Shown here piece by piece: positions 1 to 7,828 of a stretch of DNA of 28,643 nucleotides (within the stretch, counting starts at the first letter, position 1; every line of letters starts with the position of its first letter). Origin of the DNA: Prevotella sp. UBA2725 (GTDB taxonomy: Bacteria > Bacteroidota > Bacteroidia > Bacteroidales > Bacteroidaceae); assembly GCA_002353825.1 (NCBI GenBank), contig DEKJ01000004.1, forward strand, positions 1 through 28,643, given 5' to 3'. The notes beneath the pieces were generated by a model. The model did not search any database, was not told the DNA's origin, and worked only from the letters and a program-made list of their open reading frames with translations. A program made the position numbers and the translations under genes.

Positions 1-110
1 GGCCATTTGGGTCAGAATTTGGGCCATTTAGGTCAGAATTTGGGTCTTTCATTTTCACCAAATCATCCCTCCGTGTTCGCAAAATCGTGTTTGGTGTTCG
101 CAAAATGGCA
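1..110. repeat. Two sets of 21-bp direct repeats, possible insertion-sequence end
   Basis: Two consecutive 21-bp units (1-21 and 22-42) differ at one base and contain the core GGTCAGAATTTG. A second pair, GTGTTCGCAAAAT at 73-85 and 94-106, is also spaced by 21 bp. Several short repeats at a fixed spacing next to a broken gene resemble the multiple terminal repeats of IS21-family elements. Read on the minus strand from base 110 the segment starts with TG, as IS21 ends do. No transposase is in the window, so this identity is inference. The array may continue to the left of base 1. Confidence 0.4.
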
Positions 111-146
111 GAAGATTGCAAATTCAGCAGACACTGTCTGACGATT

Positions 147-296
147 TTAAATGGCTAATAAATCTTCAAGGGTTACGACATTCTGAAATATTCCGCTGTA
201 CTCGTTGTATTTAAGGCCATAGGTAGTAACAAGCGTCTGATGGCTGCTATACAAGCGATTCAGTTCTACTATCTCCTTGTCTCTACCTATTACCAT
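147..296 (-). pseudogene. Collapsed remnant of an AAA-type ATPase gene (internal deletion)
   Basis: The 49-residue frame from the ATG at 296 starts MVIGRDKEIVELNRLYSS, which resembles the N-terminus of Bacteroidetes AAA ATPases of the PF01637/DUF234 type, where a P-loop normally follows within about 20 residues. Instead it jumps straight to TLVTTYGLKYNEYSG and ends VVTLEDLLAI, which resembles the C-terminal end of the same family. The P-loop, Walker B and all of the middle are missing, so about 300 or more residues appear to have been lost by an in-frame deletion. An upstream start at 371 extends the frame but does not look like the family. The family match is from memory and was not searched. 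Not expected to be functional. Confidence 0.6.
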
Positions 297-482
297 GCTG
301 TTGCTTTTTATTTGGCTACAAAGATAGATAAAATTCATTTCATAGCCAAATAAATGGCAATATTTATACACTGAGCTGGCAAATGCCTCGACACCGATGT
401 GCTCAACACTGGCAGGCAGAATAGCACCCTAAGCGGCTCTGAGAACATCTTCAATTTAATGGTCTCGCTTGGGCAATCTAAT

Positions 483-518
483 AAAAAGGCTTCATATTGG
501 AAAAACCAACATGAAGCC
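483..518 (-). terminator. Rho-independent terminator for the small membrane-protein gene
   Basis: On the minus strand a 13-bp stem (518-506 with 500-488, one G-U pair) closes a loop of five T and is followed by a T run at 487-483. It lies 10 bases past the stop of the gene ending at 529, as expected for an intrinsic terminator. Confidence 0.8.
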
Positions 519-528
519 CCCTCAAGGT

Positions 529-1041
529 TTAATATCTTACACCCAATGTCATATAAACATTACTATAGTTTCTTAACTGCGCTGAGTGCGATTTTATATA
601 TCTGTATCCCAATTCCACGACTGGTGAAATTCCTCCTGATTTGGTATACCAAGACAAAAAGACATCATACGTAGTTCTTTTACAGTCTGCTTTGAAAATA
701 CTGCTCATTATCTTTGTGCGGATCCCCAACACATGCGAGCTATTGTTATTATCATAAAAATTATAGCCCATTCCACCACCAAGACTCTCCCCATTAAAAT
801 AAGTCTTGATCTTGTCATCCTTATATAGAGACTTTTCAGTCTCTGTTACAACAGAAACATAAAATCTCGGAGCAACATCCACATTTAACTTGAATGAATA
901 ATCTAATGGAGTTATGCCATGCATCTTGACACCTGTACCAGCAGCAGCTTCAAAATGCAACCGATCAGAAAACGACAGAGCATTTGATTTACATACTAAC
1001 GATACCAGCATTAAAATTAAAAATAAAAATTTCTTCAGCAT
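529..1041 (-). CDS. Small secreted protein, probably an outer-membrane beta-barrel
   Basis: 170 residues. Residues 1-21 form a signal peptide (Lys-Lys, then a Leu/Phe/Ile-rich core, cleavage likely after SNA). The mature part alternates polar and aromatic residues (SFKLNVDVAPRFYVSVV, GGGMGYNFYDN, VVELGYRYIKS) and ends in an aromatic residue after MTLGVRY. That pattern is typical of outer-membrane beta-barrels, where the last strand carries the insertion signal. About 150 mature residues would fit a barrel of eight or so strands. No enzyme motif is visible and no named family is recognised. The gene stands alone: a full promoter lies just upstream and a terminator just downstream, while both flanks are degraded genes. 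The start at 1041 is supported by the signal peptide and by an inferred leader of about 15-20 bases. Confidence 0.75.
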   Translation of the reverse strand: MLKKFLFLILMLVSLVCKSNALSFSDRLHFEAAAGTGVKMHGITPLDYSFKLNVDVAPRFYVSVVTETEKSLYKDDKIKTYFNGESLGGGMGYNFYDNNNSSHVLGIRTKIMSSIFKADCKRTTYDVFLSWYTKSGGISPVVELGYRYIKSHSAQLRNYSNVYMTLGVRY

Positions 1042-1063
1042 AATTTGTGATGTTTTGATGCTA

Positions 1064-1097
1064 CAAAGTTACACTTTCGCAAGGATCCCTCCAAAAA
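1064..1097 (-). promoter_or_regulatory. Bacteroidetes sigma-70-type promoter (-33 and -7 boxes)
   Basis: On the minus strand TTTTTG (1097-1092) is followed by 20 bases and then TAACTTTG (1071-1064), matching the Bacteroidetes consensus TTTG-N19-21-TAnnTTTG. Transcription would start about 1057, just before the ATG at 1041. Confidence 0.75.
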
Positions 1098-1266
1098 TAT
1101 CGATTACACATTTTACACCATCCCTAAGGAATAAACATTGTAATTGTCTGAATATTAGTATCGTAGATTAGATATTACACATTGAAGCAGATTGGAATGC
1201 TACAGTAGCGACAGGTTCGCAACCTCGACTTAAGTCTTGCGCTTGCCCATAACCGCGCTTTAGCAT

Positions 1267-1400
1267 CTAATAAGCAGAATCCGGATTGCTCTCCATCAAA
1301 GAGTCAGCAGCCACAATACTCTTCCGTTCACCGCCAGTACCGCAGGATATTAGCAGAGGAATGGAGGAATGATTAATGCATATAATAATAATCTTCTCAT
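1267..1400 (-). pseudogene. Frameshifted N-terminus of a lipoprotein gene
   Basis: From the ATG at 1400 the minus strand reads MRRLLLYALII and soon stops in that frame. Another frame continues as PLLISCGTGGERKSIVAADS and on to NPDSAY, stopping with TAG at 1269-1267. Together these make a lipoprotein signal with lipobox LISC (Cys at 1344-1342) and a start like that of Bacteroidales TPR-type lipoproteins. After the TAG the frame reads MLKRGYGQ before resemblance is lost. A frameshift in the signal peptide, a premature stop and no downstream body make this a remnant. The family guess is from memory. Confidence 0.55.
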
Positions 1401-1417
1401 GATGCCGACTCATTTTT

Positions 1418-1739
1418 GGCTCTTCCGGTTTTCGGGTTGATACTGCAGATAACCTCGAAGAGGTTATACTTGAGTAACCCCAGGTAAGGAGCGCAGCGAC
1501 GCAACCTGGGGTTCGGGTCGAGCGATTTAATCTGACCTGTCGGCCTCGAAGAGGGCGAACATGGGCGGGATGCTGGTTATAGCCGATGGGTGTCTAATCC
1601 ATGTTCGCCCTCTTCGAGGCCGGTTTTCAAGTCATTCGCCCCATTCCTACCCCCACGTTTCGGCTGCGCCTCACGTGGGGCTAACCATGTTCAACCTCTT
1701 CGAGGTTGTTCTCCTACCAACCCGAAAACCGGAAGAACC
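1418..1739. mobile_element. Element A: non-coding palindromic element with terminal inverted repeats
   Basis: The ends are 22-bp inverted repeats (1418-1439 and 1718-1739, 21 of 22 matching, core CTTCCGGTTTTCGGGTTG). The interior is a series of stems: 1449-1467 (CCTC-GAA-GAGG core), 1476-1513 (10-bp CCCCAGG/CCTGGGG stem over an 18-base loop), 1541-1564 with 1599-1622 (perfect 24-bp arms), 1651-1680 (CCCCACGT stem) and 1692-1708 (CCTC-TTC-GAGG core). The 9-mer CTCATTTTT at 1409-1417 recurs at 1739-1747, a possible target duplication. Two overlapping short reading frames inside (from 1561 and 1590) simply run through the stems and are not called as genes. Element B at 13961 has the same architecture. 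This may be a MITE-like element moved by an unlinked transposase, but no transposase family was identified. Confidence 0.75.
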
Positions 1740-1880
1740 TCATTTTTAGCAACGATGTTAGCTTGCCAAATACAAAGTTAACTATTTCTCATTAATTCTG
1801 ATCATAATCTTTTGTCTTTAGAACGTAGGAAAACAAAAAGACAACTAAGGCGGTAACGCGACACATATGCGGCGCGATGA

Positions 1881-1914
1881 GACAAAACTTTCAATAAGAC
1901 AAGACTTTCAACAT
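1881..1914 (+). repeat. 17-bp direct repeat upstream of the GH31 promoter
   Basis: GACAAAACTTTCAATAA (1881-1897) is followed directly by GACAAGACTTTCAACAT (1898-1914), 14 of 17 bases identical. It lies about 50 bases upstream of the -7 box of the GH31 gene, a position where an AraC-type activator could bind as a tandem site. That role is a guess. The region 1750-1880 shows nothing else clear. Confidence 0.35.
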
Positions 1915-1965
1915 TATTGCTATTCTGTTCTTCATTTGTTTTATCATCTATTCGCCTTTTCCCAC

Positions 1966-1973
1966 TAACTTTG
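1966..1973 (+). promoter_or_regulatory. -7 box for the GH31 gene
   Basis: TAACTTTG matches TAnnTTTG and lies 27 bases before the chosen ATG at 2001. No good TTTG box is found at the usual 19-21-base spacing, so the promoter may need an activator. Confidence 0.5.
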
Positions 1974-2000
1974 CAATCGAAAACAACAAAACTAAAAAGT

Positions 2001-4472
2001 ATGTCAATCATTAGATTTTTTTCCCTGTCATTATTGCTATTGCTATCCATTGGGAGCGGCATGGCAAGAACCGAGAAGACTGTAAATGGAGCGGAACGAC
2101 AGATCGGCGGACTGAATGTCCGTATAGAGTTCTACTCCCCATCCATCGTGAGAGTAACCAAGACGGTTGTCAATGGTCCGAAGGCTAAAAAGAGCTATTC
2201 CGTCATCATGCGGCCGGAAACTTTAAAGGACCTCAAGGAGAGCAAGGCCGGAGACGAGGTGACCCTGAGTTCTCCCTGTATCCGCGTGACACTGAACACA
2301 AACAACGGTAAGATAACGTTTGCCGACAAGAAGAACGAGCGGCTCCTCACGGATACGACCACGACTCTCGACAAGCGTACCGACAAAGCCAATGAGGGTC
2401 AGTATAAGATCCGTCAGACCTGGCTCCTGGACAAAGACGAGGCTATCTACGGCCTCGGTCAGCTTCGAGATACTCATATGAACCAGCGCGGAAGACATGT
2501 GGAGATTTGGAACCACAACACGTATATCTCAATCCCTTATTTCACGAGTGAGAAGGGCTATGGCGTCTATTGGGACAACGCCGGAAAGAGCTATTTCGAC
2601 GACAACGAGGCAGGCACGTTCTTCACCAGTGAGACCGGTACTGCTGCTGATTATTATTTCATCTACAAAGACGGCACGCAGGACGGTGTAATCGCCGGAA
2701 TCCGCACATTGACGGGCAAGGCCACGATGTTCCCACTGTGGACGATGGGCTTCTGGCAGAGTCGCGAGCGCTATAAGACAAGTGACGAGCTTGCCGGTGT
2801 TCTCGACAAATACCGCGAGTTGAAGATTCCGGTCGATGCCATGGTCCAGGACTGGCAATACTGGGGCTGCGACTCCAACTGGAATGCCATGCGCTTCCAG
2901 AATCCTTACTATATCAACAAAGTAGGAGACCCGGCTTGGGCTAAATATCTCCCGAAAGATCTGAAGAACAAAAAGCCTCAGGGTGAGCCACGACTGAAGA
3001 CTCCCGAAGAAATGGTCAATTATGTGCATCGCAACGATGCCCACCTGATGATTACCATCTGGCCCGATTTCGGCCCCTGGACGGAGCAGTATAAGGAACT
3101 GAAGGCCATCCATGCCCTGTTGCCTTTCGACACTTGGCCACGCAATGCAGGCGCTCTCGTCTACGATGTCTTCAACCCCAAGGCACGTGAGATCTATTGG
3201 AAACATCTTCAATATCTCTATCACATGGGCTTCGATGCCTGGTGGACTGACTCCTCTGAGCCGGACCATTTTGAGAAAGCTGGGGATGAAGATTATCTCA
3301 CCTACGACGGCTCATGGCTCAGTGTGAAGAACGCATTCCCACTGGTGCACAACAGATCCATCTACGAGCATCAGCGCGCCATGAAAGGCAACGACAAGCG
3401 ATCGGTGCAGATGACGCGCAGCGGTGCTTTTGGATTGCAGCATTACGGCACCTTCTCTTGGAGCGGTGACATCATGGCTACATGGGATGAAATGAAGAAG
3501 CAGGTACCTTCCGGACTGAACTATATCCTCTGTGGCATACCGATGTGGAACACGGATATCAGTGGATTCTTCTATGGCGACTATAACAATGATCCCAAGA
3601 ACGTAGCTGTTCAGGAGCTGAAAGTAAGATGGATGGAATGGGGCACTTTCATGCCTCTGATGCGCACCCACTGCTCTTCGCCGATGGTGAGTGAGATCTA
3701 CGAGATGGGCCATCAGGGTGACTGGGCTTACGACGCCATCGTAGGGGCCATCAAACTGCGTTATCGCTTGCTCCCTTATACGTACAGCAACTTAGGCGAC
3801 TGCGTGCAGCATGACGGCAGTATGATGCGTCCGTTGGTGATGGATTTTGCCAACGATCAGAAAGCTTCGCGACTCAACGACGAATATCTCTTCGGAAGGA
3901 ATCTGCTTGTCAAGCCTATCACCGACCCGATGTTCACATGGAGAGACAGTAAGAAGAACGGTCATCTGATCTATCCTGATGTCAAGCAAGCCGCTGCACC
4001 CGTGAAGGTCTATCTGCCGAAGGGTGCTAAATGGTATGATTTCTGGGACAATACGGTATATGAGGGAGGTGAGGACATTCTGCGTCCTTGCTCCATCGAC
4101 ATCATGCCTGTGTTCGTCAAGGCGGGTACGATCATGCCCTTCGGACCCGATGTGCAGTACAGCAATGAGAAACCTTGGGACAGTTTTGAGATCAGAGTCT
4201 ATCCCGGTGAAAACGGCAATTATACACTCTACGAGGATGAAGGCGACAACTACGATTATGAGAAAGGACAGTTCTCCGAGATCACATTCTCCTGGGATGA
4301 CAAAGCCCACAGACTCACCATCAGTCCGCGCCGCGGCAGTTTCAAGGGAATGCTGAAAGACCGGACCTTCAACATCGTGCTTGTCGACAAGAACAGTGGC
4401 AACGGACGGGAGCCGATGAAGGTCACGACCTCCGTCCGATACAATGGAAAGAAACTGACCGTAGCATTATAA
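2001..4472 (+). CDS. Secreted glycoside hydrolase family 31 (alpha-xylosidase/alpha-glucosidase type)
   Basis: 823 residues. The frame is open from 1917, but the ATG at 2001 gives a proper signal peptide (MSIIRFFSLSLLLLL, cleavage about GMA) and sits below a -7 box, so that start was chosen. An N-terminal galactose-mutarotase-like region contains YGLGQLRDTHMNQRG. The catalytic barrel follows, with WWTDSSEPDHF, in which D417 should be the nucleophile, and SWSGD, in which D490 should be the acid/base. The C-terminus is beta-rich, DUF5110-like (YPGENGNYTLYEDEGDNYDYEKG). GH31 enzymes remove non-reducing-end alpha-linked sugars by a retaining mechanism. The exact substrate (xylosyl on xyloglucan, or glucosyl) cannot be read from the sequence. 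Expected in the periplasm or outer membrane. There is no SusC/SusD pair nearby, so it is not part of a visible polysaccharide locus. The AraC-type sensor just downstream is a candidate regulator. Confidence 0.9.
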   Translation: MSIIRFFSLSLLLLLSIGSGMARTEKTVNGAERQIGGLNVRIEFYSPSIVRVTKTVVNGPKAKKSYSVIMRPETLKDLKESKAGDEVTLSSPCIRVTLNTNNGKITFADKKNERLLTDTTTTLDKRTDKANEGQYKIRQTWLLDKDEAIYGLGQLRDTHMNQRGRHVEIWNHNTYISIPYFTSEKGYGVYWDNAGKSYFDDNEAGTFFTSETGTAADYYFIYKDGTQDGVIAGIRTLTGKATMFPLWTMGFWQSRERYKTSDELAGVLDKYRELKIPVDAMVQDWQYWGCDSNWNAMRFQNPYYINKVGDPAWAKYLPKDLKNKKPQGEPRLKTPEEMVNYVHRNDAHLMITIWPDFGPWTEQYKELKAIHALLPFDTWPRNAGALVYDVFNPKAREIYWKHLQYLYHMGFDAWWTDSSEPDHFEKAGDEDYLTYDGSWLSVKNAFPLVHNRSIYEHQRAMKGNDKRSVQMTRSGAFGLQHYGTFSWSGDIMATWDEMKKQVPSGLNYILCGIPMWNTDISGFFYGDYNNDPKNVAVQELKVRWMEWGTFMPLMRTHCSSPMVSEIYEMGHQGDWAYDAIVGAIKLRYRLLPYTYSNLGDCVQHDGSMMRPLVMDFANDQKASRLNDEYLFGRNLLVKPITDPMFTWRDSKKNGHLIYPDVKQAAAPVKVYLPKGAKWYDFWDNTVYEGGEDILRPCSIDIMPVFVKAGTIMPFGPDVQYSNEKPWDSFEIRVYPGENGNYTLYEDEGDNYDYEKGQFSEITFSWDDKAHRLTISPRRGSFKGMLKDRTFNIVLVDKNSGNGREPMKVTTSVRYNGKKLTVAL

Positions 4473-4510
4473 TCTTTCCGCAGAAATAGTGCCAGTGCGC
4501 ATATTTTCAT

Positions 4511-4518
4511 TATCTTTG
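4511..4518 (+). promoter_or_regulatory. -7 box for the membrane AraC-type regulator
   Basis: TATCTTTG matches TAnnTTTG in the 62-base gap after the GH31 gene and 16 bases before the ATG at 4535. The regulator may therefore be transcribed on its own. No clear -33 box is seen. Confidence 0.5.
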
Positions 4519-4534
4519 CAACAGAAATGAAAGT

Positions 4535-6067
4535 ATGCGCACGCTTCTTGTTCATATCACCAGTATTCTGTTTCTGCTTTTTGCCTTGACCACTGTGGCA
4601 CAGGCTGAGAGCAGGGAGGAGGCTTATTTCTTTACACTGACCCACCGCAACGGAATGCTCGATGACAATGTGCTGCAAATGCTGCAACTGCCTGATGACC
4701 GGATGGCGATCATGACCAACGAGGGTATCAATATTTATGGCGACCGGACTTTCAAGACGGTGCGACTGGATACCACACTCTACACTCCTATCAGCAACTA
4801 TCGGGGACAAACGCATCTCTATGTAGACCGGCAGTCGGTCCTCTGGATCAAGATAAAGGGGAAGGTTTGTTGTCTCAATCTTCAGACCTTGCATTGGATC
4901 CGTCAGCCTTTCCGACAATTCAAGCTTCCGAGACAGCCCCAAGACGTATTCGTAGACCATAATCGGCAGGTGTGGCTCGTCGCTGACAACTATCTGATGA
5001 GTGCTGACGGAAAGGCACGTATACCTTTAAACCCCTCTTTCGGCAATCTGCAAGATATGGACGTACTACACAATATGGTCTACACTTTTTACGGCTCGGG
5101 GAAGATTGGGGTAGCGGATATCTCCACTGGAAAGACGACAGAGACCCTCAGTACTTACCCGGAGAACGTAGCCGGCAAATATTCTTCAACCTCTCTTGTA
5201 GCAAAGTCTATTGACAACAAGTTTTATCAGATTCGTACGGGAAAAGGCGGCTCTGTCTTTCTCTGCTTCAATCCTCAGACAAGAAAGGTGAAGGAGCTTT
5301 TCCATTGTTCCTATCTGCTGCACACGCTGAACGTAGCCTCCGCCAATGAGATTCTCATCAGTACGCAGCATGGCTATCTGCTGTTTAACCTGAATATCAG
5401 TGAGCGTCCACGTGAGATCACACAACTGTCGCTCCCCGATGGCACCTCGCTCAGCACTGGCATCAACACTGTCTATCGCGATCACGATGGGGGTATCTGG
5501 CTGGGAACCTATCACAATGGCATCATCTACGTGTCTCCTTATCTCGGCCTCTTCTTTCAGCCAGAGAAACATTATGGAAAGACGATAGCTATCGTGGTCG
5601 TATCAGTCGTTGTTATTTTGCTTATCTTATTGATAATCAGAAAGAAGAGGAAGGTCAAAATCTCTTCAGAATCTGCTTCATCTCAGACCGCTTCTTCTGA
5701 GCCTTTTTCTTCCGACTCCGCAGAGCAAGAGTTGCTGCAAAAAGCGAGAACACTGATTGAGCAGCATCTCTCCGATAGTTCCTATGGCGTGGAGCAGTTG
5801 GCCGCTGACCTCTGCATGGAGAGGACAGGGCTGTATAAGAAGATCGTAGCACTGACAGGTGACAAGCCCGTCAATTTCATCAAGGACATCCGATTGAAGC
5901 AAGCTGCAACACTGCTCCGAGACGGCAGATTATCCATCAATGAGATTGCTCTGCAGACGGGCTTCTCATCTCCCAGCTACTTCACGAAATGCTTCAAGTC
6001 ACATTTCGGCGTCAAGCCGTCAGAATATACTGATTTTACAAACCCCATAAAGAAATCAACATTATGA
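4535..6067 (+). CDS. Membrane-tethered AraC-family regulator with periplasmic propeller-like sensor
   Basis: 510 residues. A signal peptide (residues 1-24, cleavage about AQA) leads into a periplasmic part of about 320 residues with repeats of the two-component-regulator propeller type, best seen in VYRDHDGGIWLGTYHNGIIY. One membrane helix follows (about 350-369, IAIVVVSVVVILLILLII), then a basic stop-transfer RKKRK, a Ser-rich linker, and a C-terminal AraC-type double helix-turn-helix (about 406-505, ending SSPSYFTKCFKSHFGVKPSEY). Classical Bacteroidetes hybrid two-component systems also carry a Y_Y_Y domain, histidine kinase and receiver. All three are absent, and no frameshift explains it. 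As built, it would sense in the periplasm and bind DNA from the membrane, like ToxR. The likely target is the GH31 gene upstream. The stop overlaps the next start (ATGA at 6064-6067), implying translational coupling. Confidence 0.85.
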   Translation: MRTLLVHITSILFLLFALTTVAQAESREEAYFFTLTHRNGMLDDNVLQMLQLPDDRMAIMTNEGINIYGDRTFKTVRLDTTLYTPISNYRGQTHLYVDRQSVLWIKIKGKVCCLNLQTLHWIRQPFRQFKLPRQPQDVFVDHNRQVWLVADNYLMSADGKARIPLNPSFGNLQDMDVLHNMVYTFYGSGKIGVADISTGKTTETLSTYPENVAGKYSSTSLVAKSIDNKFYQIRTGKGGSVFLCFNPQTRKVKELFHCSYLLHTLNVASANEILISTQHGYLLFNLNISERPREITQLSLPDGTSLSTGINTVYRDHDGGIWLGTYHNGIIYVSPYLGLFFQPEKHYGKTIAIVVVSVVVILLILLIIRKKRKVKISSESASSQTASSEPFSSDSAEQELLQKARTLIEQHLSDSSYGVEQLAADLCMERTGLYKKIVALTGDKPVNFIKDIRLKQAATLLRDGRLSINEIALQTGFSSPSYFTKCFKSHFGVKPSEYTDFTNPIKKSTL

Positions 6068-7818
6068 TTCGATTTCATGACATCTCCGCGCGTGACCGTG
6101 AGCTTATCCAGCGCTATACGCTGAATGGCACGGGACGCAACTGTGACCTCTCGTTTGCCAACCTCATCAGTTGGCGCTTTCTCTACGACACCCAGTTCGC
6201 TATTGTCGACGACTACCTCGTCTTCCGCTTCTATACCGGCCGTCATCTCGCTTACATGGCACCCATCCCGAAGCCTGTGATCCAGTCCGACGGCTCTTAC
6301 AAGGTGCCAGAGGACAGCAGTTGTCCGGCTTCCGTCATCCGCAAGATGCGTGACGATGCCATTGCCATGGGCCACCCCTTCTTGCTCATCGGCTGCAGCG
6401 GCTCACTGACCGACTGTCTCGAAGAGATCATGCCCGGAGAGTTCACCTTCAAGGCTGAGCGCGACTATTTCGATTATATCTATCTGCGCGAGAAACTCGC
6501 CTCGCTGTCGGGCAAACATCTGCAGGGCAAGCGCAACCACTGCAACAAGTTCCGCAGTCTCTATCCCAACTACGAATACCGCCCATTGACAAAGAGCCTC
6601 ATTCCCGAGTGTCTGAAACTTGAGGAGGTGTGGCGCGAGCAGACAAAGCAAGACGCGGGTGAGGAGGAGAATGCGGAGCTCAGTGAGGAGCTGCGCGCCA
6701 TGACCCGAGCATTCGTCAACTGGGACTATATCAACTGTCTTGGAGGCTGTATCTTTGTGGACGGACAGTTGGTGGCTTTCACGTTTGGTTGCCCCATCAA
6801 CAACGATACGTTCGATGTCTGTGTGGAGAAGGCCAACATAAGCTATGAAGGCTCATTCTCCATTATCAATCAGGAGTTTGCGCGCCATCTTCCCGAACAG
6901 TATGTTTATATGAATCGGGAAGAGGACCTCGGGGCTGAGGGACTTCGCAAGGCGAAACTCTCTTACAAACCCGCTATACTCTTGGAGAAATATTCGATCA
7001 TGGAGAAGAACCCGCTGAGCTTGTTTGAAGACGTGCACCGCATCAAGGAAGAGACGGAGCTGCTCTACGACGATACCTTCCATGATCCCAAGCCTTTCCA
7101 GAAGTTGTATTTCGACAGGGTCTTCACCGATGATCGCAATATTGTTTGTCAGATTGACGACCATGTGGTGGGCGCACTTCAAGCCATCCCCTACCCGCTC
7201 CGTCAAGGTCAGCAAGAGGTCAACGCAAGTTATATCTATGCCGTCTCTGTGAACAAAGACTATCGCCGCCAGCATGTCGGCAGCAGTCTCATGCGCCAGG
7301 CGCACCACCGCCTCTATTATCGCGACAGTGTCTTTACCGTATTGATTCCCGCTGAGCCCTGGCTCTACGACTGGTATGCGTCCATGGGCTACACGCAGGT
7401 TGTCGATGCCATAGCAGCCCCAGAGCAGGTCGCTGAGATGTCGTTCAATGATTTCGATGCCTGGCAAAAACAGAAGCCGTGCGCGGTCCTACAGACGCCT
7501 GAAAGTTTCGCCACGGCCCAAGAGATGTTGAAGGTATGTGGTGAGAGCAACGTTCAAGCTGCACCCGCCATGCTCCGTATCATCAATGCGCGCAAAGCCC
7601 TGCAGTTCTATGCCGTGCAGCATCCGGATGTGACCATGGATATCCGCGTGTACAATGACAAGGACATTGCCTTGAACAATACCTATTTCCACATCACCAA
7701 CGGCACCTGTCGGCAGACCGATCGTCCACTAACAGATGCTACATCATTGACTATAAGCGAGTTGGCGCTATTTCTCTTTCATGATTGCCACCCCGTAATG
7801 ACATTGATGATGAATTGA
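6064..7818 (+). CDS. DUF2156-GNAT-SCP2-like fusion protein
   Basis: 584 residues. Residues 1 to about 300 match the DUF2156 type (C-terminal domain of phosphatidylglycerol lysyltransferases), recognisable from ERDYFDYIYLREKLASLSGK followed by LQGKRNHCNKF. Residues about 325-480 are a GNAT acetyltransferase. Its acetyl-CoA motif is VSVNKDYRRQHVGSSLM (from residue 394), with WLYDWYASMGY after it. The last 90 residues (LRIINARKALQFYAVQHPDV and on to FHITNGTC) resemble the sterol-carrier-like tail of Eis-type acetyltransferases. It could transfer an aminoacyl or acyl group and an acetyl group, but neither substrate is known. There is no signal peptide, so it is probably cytoplasmic. It is coupled to the upstream regulator by a 4-base overlap and converges with the next gene after 10 bases. 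The two halves are, from memory, often separate genes in relatives. Confidence 0.8.
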   Translation: MIRFHDISARDRELIQRYTLNGTGRNCDLSFANLISWRFLYDTQFAIVDDYLVFRFYTGRHLAYMAPIPKPVIQSDGSYKVPEDSSCPASVIRKMRDDAIAMGHPFLLIGCSGSLTDCLEEIMPGEFTFKAERDYFDYIYLREKLASLSGKHLQGKRNHCNKFRSLYPNYEYRPLTKSLIPECLKLEEVWREQTKQDAGEEENAELSEELRAMTRAFVNWDYINCLGGCIFVDGQLVAFTFGCPINNDTFDVCVEKANISYEGSFSIINQEFARHLPEQYVYMNREEDLGAEGLRKAKLSYKPAILLEKYSIMEKNPLSLFEDVHRIKEETELLYDDTFHDPKPFQKLYFDRVFTDDRNIVCQIDDHVVGALQAIPYPLRQGQQEVNASYIYAVSVNKDYRRQHVGSSLMRQAHHRLYYRDSVFTVLIPAEPWLYDWYASMGYTQVVDAIAAPEQVAEMSFNDFDAWQKQKPCAVLQTPESFATAQEMLKVCGESNVQAAPAMLRIINARKALQFYAVQHPDVTMDIRVYNDKDIALNNTYFHITNGTCRQTDRPLTDATSLTISELALFLFHDCHPVMTLMMN

Positions 7819-7828
7819 AAAGGTTCTG

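Noticed and set aside
378..480. Open plus-strand stretch reading VLNTGRQNSTLSGSENIF as a gene remnant
   Set aside because: It looks protein-like but no family was recognised, there is no start, and it runs into the antisense terminator. It was left out as unsupported.
1561..1781. Two overlapping short reading frames (62 and 63 residues) inside element A
   Set aside because: They read through the hairpins and the terminal repeat in two frames, have no promoter or family resemblance, and are explained by the element itself.
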